Of a stretch of DNA of 64,000 bases, positions 50,023 to 59,813 are shown in pieces. The stretch spans positions 306,220 through 370,219 of the forward strand of contig NZ_BPQQ01000031.1 in NCBI RefSeq assembly GCF_022179325.1, given 5' to 3'. The DNA comes from Methylobacterium isbiliense. Lineage in GTDB: Bacteria; Pseudomonadota; Alphaproteobacteria; Rhizobiales; Beijerinckiaceae. Position 1 is the stretch's first letter, and every line of letters starts with the position of its first letter. The notes under the pieces are model-generated. The model did no database searches. It was not told the origin of the DNA and saw only the letters and a list, made by a program, of their open reading frames with translations. The translations under genes and the position numbers were made by a program.

Positions 50023-51207
50023 GTGACCCTCGCCGATGACGTGCTCACCCGTCCCCTCGGTCTCGCGGACGAGACGCCTTCCCGCGTGGCCCGCTGGCGG
50101 GCGCGGGTACCGGCCGGCCCGATCCTGGCCGCGGCCCTGAGCGTCACGGCCGTCGCGCTCGCCGCCGTCGTCGCGCTGACCGAGGATCCACTCGGGGGCG
50201 AGCCGCACGCCCTGGTGGCGATCGAGCGCCGCGCCCCGCTTAGCCCGCCCGCACCGGCCCCGACGCCCGCCGCCGAGGGCCCCGCCAGGACGGCCGGCGA
50301 GGTCGAGCGCGCCTCGGGCGTTACCGTGACCCGGCTCGACGGCGGGACGGCGCCGGATTCCGTGGTGATCCGGGTTCCCGGCCCGGCCGAGATCGCGCTC
50401 GCGCCCGCGCCCGACCCGCGGCTCGTCGAGCGCAGCCGCTACGGCAGCCTGCCGAAGCTCGGGCCCGGCGGCCTGCGCGCCCTCGACGTCTATGCAAGGC
50501 CGGAAGCGACGGCGCTCGGCAGCGGGTCGGCGCCCGCCGGCCGCATCGCCCTCGTGCTCACCGGCTTAGGGATCGGGCAGGCCGCGACCCAGGACGCCAT
50601 CGCGCGGCTGCCCCCCGCCATCACCCTGGCCTTCGCGCCCTACGGGCCGGATGTCGCCCGGAGCGCCGCCCGCGCCCGCGAGGCCGGCCACGAGGTGATG
50701 GTGCAGGTGCCGATGGAGCCGTTCGACTATCCCGACAACGATCCCGGTCCCCAGACCCTGCTCGCGGGCGCCAAGCCCTCCGAGAATGCCGACCGGCTCG
50801 CCTTCGTGCTCTCGCGCATTCCCGGTGCGGTCGGCGCCGTGAACTACATGGGGGCGCGCCTCACCGCGGAGCCGGCCGCCCTGGAGCCGGTGCTGCGCGA
50901 GATCGGCGCCCGCGGCCTCGGCTTCCTCGACGACGGGGCCTCCCCGCGCTCGCTCAGCCTGGAGGTCGGCCGCCGCGCCAAGGCGCCGGTCGCCCGCGCC
51001 GAGGCGATCGACGCGATCCCGCGACCGGACGCCATCGACCGCGAACTCGCCCGGCTGGAGGAGACCGCCCGCCGCAAGGGCTTCGCCCTCGGCTCGGCCG
51101 CGGCGCTGCCGCTGACCATCGACCGCCTCGCCCGCTGGTCGCGCGATCTCGAAGCCCGCGGCATCCTGCTCGTCCCGGCGAGCCGCACGCTCCGGGCGGC
51201 CCGGTGA
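50023..51207 (+). CDS. Divergent polysaccharide deacetylase (YibQ family)
   Basis: A 394-residue protein with one N-terminal membrane anchor ([17 protein letters not shown]), a Pro/Ala-rich linker, and the divergent polysaccharide deacetylase domain from about residue 170: [58 protein letters not shown], and [12 protein letters not shown]. The GLG replaces the first metal aspartates of active NodB deacetylases, as usual in this family, whose activity is unproven. Start taken at GTG 50023 (GGGA eight bases before); the frame is open to 49861 but that region overlaps a terminator-like hairpin. Downstream of envC-ctpA in many alphaproteobacteria. Confidence 0.85.
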   Translation: MTLADDVLTRPLGLADETPSRVARWRARVPAGPILAAALSVTAVALAAVVALTEDPLGGEPHALVAIERRAPLSPPAPAPTPAAEGPARTAGEVERASGVTVTRLDGGTAPDSVVIRVPGPAEIALAPAPDPRLVERSRYGSLPKLGPGGLRALDVYARPEATALGSGSAPAGRIALVLTGLGIGQAATQDAIARLPPAITLAFAPYGPDVARSAARAREAGHEVMVQVPMEPFDYPDNDPGPQTLLAGAKPSENADRLAFVLSRIPGAVGAVNYMGARLTAEPAALEPVLREIGARGLGFLDDGASPRSLSLEVGRRAKAPVARAEAIDAIPRPDAIDRELARLEETARRKGFALGSAAALPLTIDRLARWSRDLEARGILLVPASRTLRAAR

Positions 51208-51323
51208 GGGGCCGCGCCGGCATTGCCCGAGTGGCACCGGGTGTCCGGCTTGCGCCTTGCCGTGCCGCGACTTCTCTCGCACAACCACGGTCAGCCCCAC
51301 GACGAATCCGGCCGACCCGCAGC

Positions 51324-51875
51324 ATGACGCCTCCCGTGACCCGAGCCACCGGCGGATCCGCCCTGGCCGATCTGCCCTACCGTCCCTGCGTGGGAATCGC
51401 GCTGTTCAACCGCGACGGCCTCGTCTTCGCCGGGCGCCGCCGGCTGGACGGCCCGATCGAAGGCGGGGAGGGCGGCCACGCGTGGCAGATGCCGCAGGGC
51501 GGGATCGACGCCGGCGAGACGCCGCGCGCGGCGGCCCTGCGCGAATTGTACGAGGAGACCAATGTCGCGGCCGGCTCCGTGCGCCTGCTGGCAGAAGCCC
51601 CCGGCTGGTACAGCTACGACCTGCCGACCTTCGCCGCCGGCCAACTCTGGAAGGGCCGCTACCGCGGTCAGACCCAGAAGTGGTTCGCCTTCGCGTTCGA
51701 GGGCGACGAGGCCGAGATCGACATCCACCGGCCGGCGGGAGGGGCCCATAAGCCGGAATTCGACGCTTGGCGCTGGGCGCCGCTGCCGGACCTCGCCGAC
51801 CTCATCATCCCGTTCAAGCGCCCGGTCTACGAGCAGGTGATCGCCGCCTTCTCGCCATTCGCCAGGCCGGCCTGA
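51324..51875 (+). CDS. rppH: RNA pyrophosphohydrolase (Nudix)
   Basis: RppH removes pyrophosphate from the 5' end of mRNAs, starting decay. The 183-residue Nudix protein has [21 protein letters not shown] and the Nudix box [23 protein letters not shown] (G-x5-E-x7-REUxEE-x-G/N), plus the RppH-specific [15 protein letters not shown] end. ATG at 51324 follows a long open stretch. It is placed after the deacetylase gene, 116 bases on. Confidence 0.94.
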   Translation: MTPPVTRATGGSALADLPYRPCVGIALFNRDGLVFAGRRRLDGPIEGGEGGHAWQMPQGGIDAGETPRAAALRELYEETNVAAGSVRLLAEAPGWYSYDLPTFAAGQLWKGRYRGQTQKWFAFAFEGDEAEIDIHRPAGGAHKPEFDAWRWAPLPDLADLIIPFKRPVYEQVIAAFSPFARPA

Positions 51876-51918
51876 TGGGGTCCGGCGCGGGGCGGCGTCC
51901 CGGGACCTGTTGCTGACC

Positions 51919-52551
51919 ATGCGGTGGTGGTGCGGCCTCTTCGCGCTCGTGCTGGTGTGGATCGGCTACGCGCTCTCGCCCTACGTGGCGCTCTATCGCC
52001 TGAGCGAGGCGGTGCGGACGGGCGATGCACGGGCGGTCGCCGACCGGGTGAACTTCCGCACCTTGCGCCTGTCGATCTCCCGGCAGGCCGTCGCGGCGGG
52101 GCTCGATGCCGTGGCGGCGCGCCGGGACCTCTCGCCCCGCGAGCGCCAGATGCTCACCGACGCGGTGACGGGGCTGACCGAACCCGTGGTGACGGCGCTG
52201 CTGATGCCCGAGACCCTGGTCGCGCTGCTGCGCGGCAGCTGGCCGCGGCAGCTCGACGGCGAGCAGCCCGAGGGCGAGGCCGCCGACCCGGTCCGGACGG
52301 GCGGCCTGTCCGGCCGCACGCTGCCCCAGCTCCTGAAGCTCGCGGGCACGGCCGAGATGCGCGGTTTCCGCACCGTGATCTTCGGCTATCCGCCGGACGC
52401 CCCGGAGGAGAACCGCTTCCGCCTGCGCCTACGCCTGCGCGGCTGGACCTGGCGGGTGACCGAACTCGAACTGCCCGCGGAGCTGCGCGAGCGGATCAGC
52501 CGTCAGCTCCTGCGCGCCCAGCGGCGCACCGAGACGAGACGGGTGCGCTGA
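51919..52551 (+). CDS. DUF2939 family protein
   Basis: A 210-residue protein with an N-terminal membrane segment (WWCGLFALVLVWIGYAL) followed by SPYVALYRLSEAVRTGDARAVADRVNF, which is the DUF2939 signature: a short membrane anchor and a domain often seen as a lone periplasmic module. The remainder is basic. Function is not known. Start at ATG 51919; a TTG 3 codons earlier is possible. 43 bases after rppH, probably co-transcribed. Confidence 0.75.
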   Translation: MRWWCGLFALVLVWIGYALSPYVALYRLSEAVRTGDARAVADRVNFRTLRLSISRQAVAAGLDAVAARRDLSPRERQMLTDAVTGLTEPVVTALLMPETLVALLRGSWPRQLDGEQPEGEAADPVRTGGLSGRTLPQLLKLAGTAEMRGFRTVIFGYPPDAPEENRFRLRLRLRGWTWRVTELELPAELRERISRQLLRAQRRTETRRVR

Positions 52552-52721
52552 GGGCGCGGCGCCCCGTGCAAGGGCGCGGGGCCCTGGCGCGGCACCCCTT
52601 GATGGCCCGCGCAGGCACGACCATATCCTCGTTTGCCGGCGGATCACGTCGGCGCATCGGGCGCTGCCCTGGCGGGCCCGTTCTCCGAAGTGCCTCGTCG
52701 CAGAAGGGCTTCGTTCGTCCC

Positions 52722-53156
52722 ATGTCGCGTCCCTCGCCCTTCGGGCATCCATTCCTCCTGGGCTTCGACGAGATCGAGCAGGCGCTCGACCGCGTCGCCA
52801 AGGCGGCGAACGACGGCTATCCGCCCTACAACATCGAGCGCCTCGCCCGCACCGAGCGGGATCCGGAGCGCCTGCGCATCACGCTGGCGGTGGCGGGCTT
52901 CACCCGCGACCAGCTCGATGTGACACTGGAGGAGAGCCAGCTCATCGTCCGCGGCCGCCAGACCGACGACAAGAGCCGCACCTACCTGCATCGCGGCATC
53001 GCCGCGCGGCAGTTCCAGCGCGCCTTCCTGCTCGCGGACGGCATGGAGGTGCTGGGCGCCGACCTGTCGAACGGGCTGCTCTCGATCGACCTCGCCCGGC
53101 CGGAGCCCGAGCGCATCGTGCGACGGATCGACATCGCGACGCGCGACGCCGATTGA
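52722..53156 (+). CDS. Hsp20 small heat-shock chaperone
   Basis: A 144-residue alpha-crystallin-domain protein of the IbpA type. FDEIEQALDRVAKAANDGYPPYNIERL opens the protein, the domain core is LRITLAVAGFTRDQLDVTLEESQLIVRGRQ, and it ends with RIVRRIDIATRD. It binds unfolding proteins to keep them refoldable. The gap after it (94 bases) leads to the DUF1150 gene, a pairing frequent in alphaproteobacteria. No ROSE-type RNA thermometer was clearly seen upstream. Confidence 0.93.
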   Translation: MSRPSPFGHPFLLGFDEIEQALDRVAKAANDGYPPYNIERLARTERDPERLRITLAVAGFTRDQLDVTLEESQLIVRGRQTDDKSRTYLHRGIAARQFQRAFLLADGMEVLGADLSNGLLSIDLARPEPERIVRRIDIATRDAD

Positions 53157-53250
53157 GGCTCCCCATATCATCCTCACCCCGATCGTCCGGCGCCGCCACG
53201 GGGCGCCACGCGATCGACCGCTCTGCCGCCTCGTGAAGGAGGGCGAACCG

Positions 53251-53502
53251 ATGACCGACACCACGTTCCAGCTCGACCCCACTGCGCTCGCGGCCCTCGG
53301 CGAGGGCCACGTCGCCTACGTCAAGCCGATGCGCTCGGAGGACGTGAAGCGCCTCTTCCCGCAGGCGCCCGACCTCAGCCCCGGCCTCAACCTGTTCGCG
53401 CTCCTCTCGGCGAGCGGCGCGCCGATCCTGCTCACCGACAGCATGGACGCGGCCATCGCCAACGCCTGGGCGCACGATCTCCAGGCGCTGAGCCTGCACT
53501 GA
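53251..53502 (+). CDS. DUF1150 family protein
   Basis: An 83-residue protein beginning MTDTTFQLDPTALAALGEGHVAYVKPM and continuing RSEDVKRLFPQAP, LFALLSASGAPILLTDS, ANAWAHDLQALSLH; these are the DUF1150 blocks. Excellent ribosome-binding site AAGGAGGGCG before the ATG. Adjacent to Hsp20, as often in this class, so a role in stress response or chaperoning is suspected; no activity is known. Confidence 0.9.
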   Translation: MTDTTFQLDPTALAALGEGHVAYVKPMRSEDVKRLFPQAPDLSPGLNLFALLSASGAPILLTDSMDAAIANAWAHDLQALSLH

Positions 53503-53541
53503 GTCCGGTCGCGGCCCCGCGCGCGGAGACGGGGAGAGGCC

Positions 53542-54318
53542 TCAGGCGATCCCCTCCACCGCCGCGATCAGCCGCGCGAGGCTCGCCGGGTCCGACAGAC
53601 GGTGATCGCCATCCTTGATCAGGGTGACGACCACGTCGCGCGCCGGCAGCCGCTCCACCAGCCTCATGGCGTGAGACCAGGGCACGTCCGGATCGGCCAT
53701 GCCCTGCAGGATGTGCACCGGGCAGCCCGGATCGATCGGCCCGCCGAGCAGGAGGTGGCGCCGCCCGTCCTCGATCAGCGCCCGGGTCACCGGGGTCGGC
53801 TCGGGGGAATAGGGGGAGTCCCGGTGCCAGACGCCGGCCTCCATCACCTGCCGGCGGATCTCCTCCGGGAAGCGCTCCCACATCAGGGCCTCGGTGAAGT
53901 CGGTGGCCGGGGCGATCAGCACGAGGCCGGCCGGGCGGACCTGCCGCGCCGCCAGGAGCGCGATCCAGCCGCCCATCGAGGAGCCGACCAGGATCGGGCG
54001 CTGCGGCGCGTGGCGGGCGATCACCGCCTGCGCATCCGCGAGCCAGTCGGAGATCGTGAAGGCGGCGAAGTCCCCGTCCGATTCACCGTGGCCGCCGTAA
54101 TCGAGGCGCACGAAGGCGCGGCCCCGCGCCGCCGCCCAGGCATCGAGCGCCTCGGCTTTGGTGGCGCGCATGTCGGAGCGGAACCCTCCGAGCCAGACAA
54201 CGGGGGGACCCTCGCCGGGCCGCACCAGGGTCGCGACGCGGCGGGCATCAGGGCCGGGGCCGACCGGCATCAGGGTGGCGGGGGACTGCATAGCGGGCAT
54301 ATCGGGCATAGCGGTCAT
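53542..54318 (-). CDS. Alpha/beta hydrolase (ABHD10-like thioesterase/lipase)
   Basis: A 258-residue hydrolase. The strand VVWLGGFRSDMRATKA and FVRLDYGGHGESDGDF open the fold, the nucleophile elbow is VGSSMGGWIAL (Ser in GSSMG), the acid is in QGMADPDVPW and the histidine in KDGDHRLSDP. The family is that of mycophenolic acyl glucuronidase/palmitoyl-thioesterase-like hydrolases. Start ATG 54318; an ATG at 54351 gives eleven more residues. It points away from the glycosyltransferase downstream. Confidence 0.86.
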   Translation of the reverse strand: MTAMPDMPAMQSPATLMPVGPGPDARRVATLVRPGEGPPVVWLGGFRSDMRATKAEALDAWAAARGRAFVRLDYGGHGESDGDFAAFTISDWLADAQAVIARHAPQRPILVGSSMGGWIALLAARQVRPAGLVLIAPATDFTEALMWERFPEEIRRQVMEAGVWHRDSPYSPEPTPVTRALIEDGRRHLLLGGPIDPGCPVHILQGMADPDVPWSHAMRLVERLPARDVVVTLIKDGDHRLSDPASLARLIAAVEGIA

Positions 54319-54499
54319 CGGGCTGCGGCGTCTCCGGATGGGGGCACCCATCGTTTACACACCGGAAATGCGATCGGGCGAATGTCTCGCAATGCTCGAC
54401 CTCAGCGATCGTCTAAACCAAGGATTGCAGTTCGGGACCCCATCCGCCCGGCGCAGTCCGGATCCCGAGGCCATCGTCCGCCCGAGACCCCGGAGCCCC

Positions 54500-55723
54500 A
54501 TGCCGTCGAGCCAGGCCTCTTCCTTCCCGGTCTCTCCCGGCCATCCCCTGGCGGGGACAACGATCCTGCAGGTCATCCCCGAACTGGATGCCGGCGGGGC
54601 GGAGCGCACCACCGTCGACGTGGCGGCGGCGCTGGCGGCGGTGGGCGCCCGTGCCCTGGTGGCGACGGAGGGCGGGCGGCTGGTGGGCGAATTGCAGGCC
54701 AAGGGCGGCATCTGGGTGCCGTTCCCGGCCCGCACCAAGAACCCCGTGGCGATGGCGCTCAATGTCGGGCGCCTCGCCCGGATCTGCCGGGCCGAGGGCG
54801 TGACCCTCGTGCATGCCCGGTCGCGGGCGCCCGCCTGGGTGGCGCTCGGGGCGTGCCGGCGGCTGGGCCTGCCCTTCGTCACCACCTACCACGGCAGCTA
54901 CTCGTCCCGCACGCCGGTCAAGCAGCTCTACAACTCGGTGATGGCGCGGGGCGACGCCGTCATCGCCAACTCGCACTACACGGCGGAGTTGATCCGCGCC
55001 GAGCACCCGCAGGCCACCGAGGCGCGGATGCGGGTGATCTACCGCGGCACCGACCTCGCGGCCTTCTCGGCCGCGCAGGTGGAGCCGGGGCGGGTCGAGG
55101 CCCTGCGGCGCGCCTGGGGCGTGGCGCCGCACGAGCGCGTGGTGCTGCTCGCCGCCCGGCTCACCGGCTGGAAGGGCCAGCGCGTGCTGATCGAGGCGGC
55201 GGCCGCCCTGCGCGCCCAGGGCCTGCGCGACTTCGCGGTGGTGCTGGCGGGCGACGCGCAGGGACGCACCGCCTATGTCCGCGAACTCGATGCGCTCGTG
55301 GCCGCGCACAACCTCTCGGGCATCGTGCGCCGGGTGGGACATTGCACCGACATGCCGGCCGCCTTCCGGGCGGCCTCGGTGGTGGCCGTGCCCTCGACCG
55401 AGCCGGAGGCCTTCGGCCGCTCCGCCGTGGAGGCCCAGGCCATCGGCACCCCGGTCGTCGTCTCGGATCTCGGCGCCGTGCGCGAGACCGTGCTGGCCCC
55501 GCCCGAGGTGGCCCGCACCGAGCGCACGGGCTGGCGCGTTCCGGCCGGCGAGGCGGTGCCGCTGGCCGAGGCGATCGCCGAGGCGCTCCAGCTCGGCGCG
55601 AGCGCCCGCGATGGCCTGGCCCGGCGGGCACGCCAGCACGTCGAGCGGAATTTCTCACTCGAACGCATGACCGCCGACACGCTCGAAGTCTATGCCGCGT
55701 TGCTCGCCGGCCCGGCCTCCTGA
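54500..55723 (+). CDS. GT4-family glycosyltransferase
   Basis: A 407-residue GT-B enzyme. The N-terminal half is TTILQVIPELDAGGAERTTVDVAAAL, in which GGAER is the typical acceptor-binding loop. The C-terminal half has VLLAARLTGWKGQRVLIEA and the E-x7-E motif EPEAFGRSAVEAQAIGTPVVVSD. Similar genes act in lipopolysaccharide or capsule synthesis; the product is not known. The ATG at 54500 has GGAG in front; ATG 54391 would add a long unconserved segment. Confidence 0.87.
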   Translation: MPSSQASSFPVSPGHPLAGTTILQVIPELDAGGAERTTVDVAAALAAVGARALVATEGGRLVGELQAKGGIWVPFPARTKNPVAMALNVGRLARICRAEGVTLVHARSRAPAWVALGACRRLGLPFVTTYHGSYSSRTPVKQLYNSVMARGDAVIANSHYTAELIRAEHPQATEARMRVIYRGTDLAAFSAAQVEPGRVEALRRAWGVAPHERVVLLAARLTGWKGQRVLIEAAAALRAQGLRDFAVVLAGDAQGRTAYVRELDALVAAHNLSGIVRRVGHCTDMPAAFRAASVVAVPSTEPEAFGRSAVEAQAIGTPVVVSDLGAVRETVLAPPEVARTERTGWRVPAGEAVPLAEAIAEALQLGASARDGLARRARQHVERNFSLERMTADTLEVYAALLAGPAS

Positions 55724-55932
55724 ACCGGCCGGCCGGGCGTGACCGGGACAAGACCTCGTGTGCCACTCACCCTGGCGCAACCAAGTTCCGCATCGGCGAG
55801 TTGACATCGCGTGCGGTTTAGCCAAGGTGTCGCAGTCCAACCCAGTTTGACCGCGCGGCGGCCCGGACCTCTCTCGAGGTCAAGGGGTTCGTGGCCGGCA
55901 ACCGGGCGACACCCATTGAGGAGAACAGAGCC

Positions 55933-56475
55933 ATTCGCAGACCCATGAGAGCCATGCCGGCCCCGCAGAAGGACGGGCCGCGCGCCAACCGGGACATTCG
56001 CGGCGTTCGCGAAGTGCAGCTCATCGACGACGCCGGGCAGAACCGCGGCGTGATGGGCTTCTTCGAGGCGCTGCAGCTCGCCGAAGAGGTCGGCCTCGAT
56101 CTCGTCGAGATCGCGCCGAATTCCTCGCCGCCGGTGTGCAAGCTCCTCGACTACGGCCGCTACCGCTTCAACGAGCAGAAGAAGCAGGCCGAGGCGCGCA
56201 AGCGCCAGAAGACGGTCGAGGTCAAGGAGATCAAGCTCCGGCCCGGCATCGACAAGCACGACTACGACGTGAAGATGAAGGCCGTGCAACGGTTCTTCGA
56301 GGAAGGCGACAAGGTCAAGGTGACGCTGCGGTTCCGCGGCCGCGAGATGGCGCACCAGGATCTCGGACTTCGCCTGCTCGAACGCGTCAAGGCCGAGACC
56401 CAGGAGGTCGCCAAGGTCGAGAGCGAGCCGCAGCTCGAAGGCCGCCAGATGATCATGATCCTGGCGCCGCGCTGA
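55933..56475 (+). CDS. infC: Translation initiation factor IF-3 (probable AUU start)
   Basis: IF-3 binds the 30S subunit, blocks premature 50S joining and checks start codons. It has the IF3 N-terminal domain ([29 protein letters not shown]), the lysine-rich linker ([18 protein letters not shown]) and the C-terminal domain ([37 protein letters not shown]). The best start is ATT at 55933: GAGGAG at 55918-55923 is exactly nine bases upstream, and the resulting 180-residue protein equals the E. coli length. A GTG at 55891 and ATG at 55945 are alternatives. An AUU start would allow autorepression as in E. coli. Confidence 0.93.
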   Translation: MRRPMRAMPAPQKDGPRANRDIRGVREVQLIDDAGQNRGVMGFFEALQLAEEVGLDLVEIAPNSSPPVCKLLDYGRYRFNEQKKQAEARKRQKTVEVKEIKLRPGIDKHDYDVKMKAVQRFFEEGDKVKVTLRFRGREMAHQDLGLRLLERVKAETQEVAKVESEPQLEGRQMIMILAPR

Positions 56476-56507
56476 CGACACCGACGGTTCCGATCGGACG
56501 ACCGGCT

Positions 56508-56534
56508 CCCGGGAGGCTCGCCTCGCCGGGGCTT
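56508..56534 (+). terminator. Imperfect hairpin after infC
   Basis: CCCGGGAGGC and GCCTCGCCGGGG pair through a TC loop with one bulge, followed by CTTT. It lies 33 bases after infC and is a plausible but weak terminator. Confidence 0.4.
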
Positions 56535-56626
56535 TCGTGCTGGCCGCGCGCCGACGCGCCCTCCGGGCTTGCCTTGGGGGCCGCCGCGCGGCACGGGTGA
56601 GGGGCCTTCTCGAGGAGCCCTCGATC

Positions 56627-58108
56627 GTGATCGCCGACGAACTGAGACCGATGGAGACGGTGGCGGATCCGGAGACGGCCGTCGACCGTCTCGCGGCACT
56701 GCATGCCGCGGCCACCGACTCCCTCAAGGCGGCGCTCGCCCGCTTCCTGTCGGACGGCGTGCCGCCGGATCACGCGGAGCGCCTGAGCTTCCGCTACCCG
56801 GAGTTGCGCCTCACCTACCGGCCCACCGGACCGATGCCGCGCATCAAGCGCGCCACAGCCAAGTTCCAGGGGCCGGGCCTCTACGCCACCACGGTGACGC
56901 AGCCCGCGCATTTCCGCGCCTACCTGCTCGAACAGCTCCGCCCGCTGGTGGCCGATTACGGCTGCACCATCGAGGTCGGCCTGAGCGCGCAGGAGATCCC
57001 GTACCCGTACGTCGTCGAGCCGGGGGCCGAACTCGCGCGCGGCGGCCAGACCTCCAGCGACCTCGCCCGCTTCTTCCCCACGCCGATGCTCTCCAGCGTC
57101 GGCGACGAGGTGGCGGACGGGCTCTGGCTCGACCAGGGCGACGAGCCCCGGCCGCTCTCGCTGTTCGACGGGCCGCGGGTCGACTACTCGCTGCGCCGCC
57201 TCGTGCACTACACCGGCTCGGACTGGCGCCACCTCCAGCCCTGGATCCTGCTCACCAACTATCACCGCTACGTCGACCAGTTCGTGCGGGTGGGCCTGCG
57301 CACCCTGGCGGAGGCGCCCGAGCGCTACGACCGGCTTGTCCTGCCCGGCGGCCTCGCGGTCGCGGCGGGTGAGGCCGCGGAGGCGGACGCGGATGCGGTC
57401 ATCGCGGCCTCGCCCTGGCACCGCTTCCAGATGCCCGCCTACCACCTCGTGGCCCGGGACGGGCAGGGCACGAGTCTCGTCAACATCGGCGTCGGCCCCT
57501 CCAACGCCAAGACCATCACCGACCACCTCGCGGTGATGCGCCCGCATTGCTGGCTGATGGTCGGGCATTGCGGGGGGCTGCGCCAGTCGCAGACCATCGG
57601 CGATTACGTGCTCGCGCATGCGTATCTGCGCCGCGACCGCATCCTCGACGAACTCGTGCCGCCAGACGTGCCGATCCCGGCGCTCGCCGAGGTGCAGGTC
57701 GCCCTGCAGGAGGCCGCCGCCGCCGTCACGGGCGAGCGCGCCGAGGCGCTCAAGCGCCGCCTGCGCACCGGCACGGTCGTCACCTACGACGACCGGAACT
57801 GGGAGCTGCGCTGGTCGCAGGAGCGGCGGCGGATCAACCTGTCGCGGGCGATCGGCGTCGACATGGAGAGCGGCACCATTGCGGCGCAGGGCTACCGCCT
57901 GCGGGTGCCCTATGGCACGCTGCTCTGCATCTCCGACAAGCCGCTCCACGGCGAGATCAAGCTCCCGGGCGCCGCCAACGCCTTCTACGAGCGGGCGGTG
58001 GGCGAGCACCTTCTGATCGGGCTCGCCACCCTCGACGCCCTGCGCCGCGACCGCGGCCAGCTCCATTCCCGCAAGCTGCGCAGCTTCGACGAGCCGCCCT
58101 TCCGGTAG
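56627..58108 (+). CDS. amn: AMP nucleosidase
   Basis: Amn hydrolyses AMP to adenine and ribose-5-phosphate and helps set adenylate levels. A 493-residue protein: the N-terminal AMP-nucleosidase domain (RFLSDGVPPDHAERLSFRYPELRLTYRP) and the C-terminal nucleoside-phosphorylase-like domain with PHCWLMVGHCGGLRQSQ, GVDMESGTIAAQGYRLRVPYG and LCISDKPLHGEIKLPG. The GTG at 56627 has GAGGAG (56612-56617) nine bases ahead; the ATG at 56651 is another option. Confidence 0.93.
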   Translation: MIADELRPMETVADPETAVDRLAALHAAATDSLKAALARFLSDGVPPDHAERLSFRYPELRLTYRPTGPMPRIKRATAKFQGPGLYATTVTQPAHFRAYLLEQLRPLVADYGCTIEVGLSAQEIPYPYVVEPGAELARGGQTSSDLARFFPTPMLSSVGDEVADGLWLDQGDEPRPLSLFDGPRVDYSLRRLVHYTGSDWRHLQPWILLTNYHRYVDQFVRVGLRTLAEAPERYDRLVLPGGLAVAAGEAAEADADAVIAASPWHRFQMPAYHLVARDGQGTSLVNIGVGPSNAKTITDHLAVMRPHCWLMVGHCGGLRQSQTIGDYVLAHAYLRRDRILDELVPPDVPIPALAEVQVALQEAAAAVTGERAEALKRRLRTGTVVTYDDRNWELRWSQERRRINLSRAIGVDMESGTIAAQGYRLRVPYGTLLCISDKPLHGEIKLPGAANAFYERAVGEHLLIGLATLDALRRDRGQLHSRKLRSFDEPPFR

Positions 58109-58116
58109 ATTCCGGT

Positions 58117-58941
58117 TCAGCCGGCGACGCAGCCCGGCGCCGGGATGCGGGCGCGAAACAGTGCCTCCGCCTCGGCGTCGCGCGTGCCAAGCAGCGAGAT
58201 GTGGTCGCCCGGGACCACCGCGAAGCGCGTGCCCTCCGGCGCGGCGTCGGCGAGCCGCCGGCCGTACTTCGCCGGGATCACCGGGTCGGCATCCCCGTGC
58301 ACGATCAGGATCGGCCCGGTGACGGCACCGATCAGCCGGTCCGAGCGGTAGGTATCGCGCAGCAGCGCGGCCGGCAAATAGGGGAAGTGCAGCCGCGCCA
58401 TCGCGGTCATCGAGTCGAAGGGCGCTTCGAGGTAGAGGCCGAGATGCGGATGCTCGGCCGCCATCGCCACCGCCACGGCCGCTCCGAGCGAGTGACCGTG
58501 CAGCAGGAGCGGCGCCCCGGGTGCGCGCGCCCGCGCCTCCGCCAGCGTCGCGCGCCCATCCGCGAGCAGGCCCGCCTCGCTCGGCCGACCCGTCGAGCCC
58601 GCATAGCCGCGATAGGCCACGGCCAGCACGCCCCAGTCCCGCCAGGGCGCGCGGACGAAGCGCGCCGCGTGGCTCTCCGGCACCGATCCGTTGCCATGGA
58701 ACGTCACCACGAGGCCGCAGCCGGGCGCGGGGGCGCGCCACAGGGCGTGCAGGGTCTCGCCGTCCGCGGTGCGGATGCGGATCGGCTCGGTGCCGGCCAG
58801 CGGCGCGAAGCGCAGTGCGGCCCGCGCGGCCGTGGCGCCCGGATAGAGCAGGTCGCGCTGGAACACCCAGAACGCCCCGACCACCACGGCGTAGACGGCG
58901 AGCGGGACGAGAAGCAGCGCGAGCACGAGCGGACGCCGCAT
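58117..58941 (-). CDS. Membrane-anchored alpha/beta hydrolase
   Basis: A 274-residue protein with an N-terminal signal anchor (LVLALLLVPLAVYAVVVGAFWVF) and an alpha/beta-hydrolase domain: TFHGNGSVPESHAARF as oxyanion region, YRGYAGSTGRPSEAG, nucleophile in HGHSLGAAVAV, acid in IVHGDADPVIP, histidine in VPGDHISLLG. It is close to the bem46/YqkD-like group of hydrolases on the bacterial inner membrane. Substrate unknown. It begins 5 bases after the murI stop on the same strand, so probably expressed with murI. Confidence 0.86.
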   Translation of the reverse strand: MRRPLVLALLLVPLAVYAVVVGAFWVFQRDLLYPGATAARAALRFAPLAGTEPIRIRTADGETLHALWRAPAPGCGLVVTFHGNGSVPESHAARFVRAPWRDWGVLAVAYRGYAGSTGRPSEAGLLADGRATLAEARARAPGAPLLLHGHSLGAAVAVAMAAEHPHLGLYLEAPFDSMTAMARLHFPYLPAALLRDTYRSDRLIGAVTGPILIVHGDADPVIPAKYGRRLADAAPEGTRFAVVPGDHISLLGTRDAEAEALFRARIPAPGCVAG

Positions 58942-58946
58942 CCCGC

Positions 58947-59813
58947 TCACTGGCGGCGCAGCGGCATGGACTCGATCGTCACGGCGTGGAGCCCGCGGGC
59001 GGCGAGCGCGCCCCGGAGCGCCGGGGTGATCCGGTCCCCGCCCGTGAAGGCGGCGACGGCCGGCACCCCGTCCTCCTCGCGGACGGCCGGTCCGAGCAGC
59101 TGCGCCATCCGCCGCGCGATGGCGAGGGCGGGGTCGATCCAGGTGACGGGCCAGGGGGCGAGGCGCTCGAAGCGCCGCAGCAGCAGGGGGTAATGCGTGC
59201 AGGCGAGCACCACCACGTCGGTGCGGGCCTCGCCCTCGCGCACGAAGCAGGGGGCGATCTCCGCGGCGAGGTCGGCATCGGGCACCGGGGCGCCGGCGAG
59301 TTCCGCCTCGGCGAAGCCCGCGAGCCGCGTGGCGCCGACCAGGGTCACCGTGCAATTTCCCGCATAGGTCTCGATCAGGTCGCGCGTGTAGTCGCGCCGC
59401 ACCGTGCCGGGCGTCGCGAGCACGCTGACGAGGCCCGAGCGCGTCGCCGCCGCCGCCGGCTTGATCGGCGGCACCGTGCCGACGAAGGGGATCGCGAAGC
59501 GGCGGCGCAGGGCGGGCAGCACCAGCGTCGAGGCGGTGTTGCAGGCGATCACCACGAGGTCGGGGGCGTGGCGCGCGATGAGCCGGTCCATGACGGCGAG
59601 CACCCGCTCCACCAGGGCCGTCTCCGTCAGGTCGCCGTACGGAAAGGCGGCGTCGTCGGCCGCGTAGACCACCCGCGCCTCCGGCCGGGCCCGCCGCACC
59701 TCCGCCAGCACGGTCAGACCGCCGAGGCCCGAATCGAACACCAGCACGACCGGGGCGTGCGGCACCGACGCCAGGGGACGCGAGCCGGTGCCGGCCAGGA
59801 GATCGAACCGCAT
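58947..59813 (-). CDS. murI: Glutamate racemase
   Basis: MurI makes D-glutamate for peptidoglycan. The 288-residue protein contains VFDSGLGGLTVLAEV, the catalytic cysteine of VIACNTAST, and the second cysteine of LACTHYPLLL; FVGTVPPIKPAAA and GATRLAGFAE are also family blocks. An N-terminal extension of about 20 residues precedes the core. Transcribed divergently from egtB. Confidence 0.94.
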   Translation of the reverse strand: MRFDLLAGTGSRPLASVPHAPVVLVFDSGLGGLTVLAEVRRARPEARVVYAADDAAFPYGDLTETALVERVLAVMDRLIARHAPDLVVIACNTASTLVLPALRRRFAIPFVGTVPPIKPAAAATRSGLVSVLATPGTVRRDYTRDLIETYAGNCTVTLVGATRLAGFAEAELAGAPVPDADLAAEIAPCFVREGEARTDVVVLACTHYPLLLRRFERLAPWPVTWIDPALAIARRMAQLLGPAVREEDGVPAVAAFTGGDRITPALRGALAARGLHAVTIESMPLRRQ

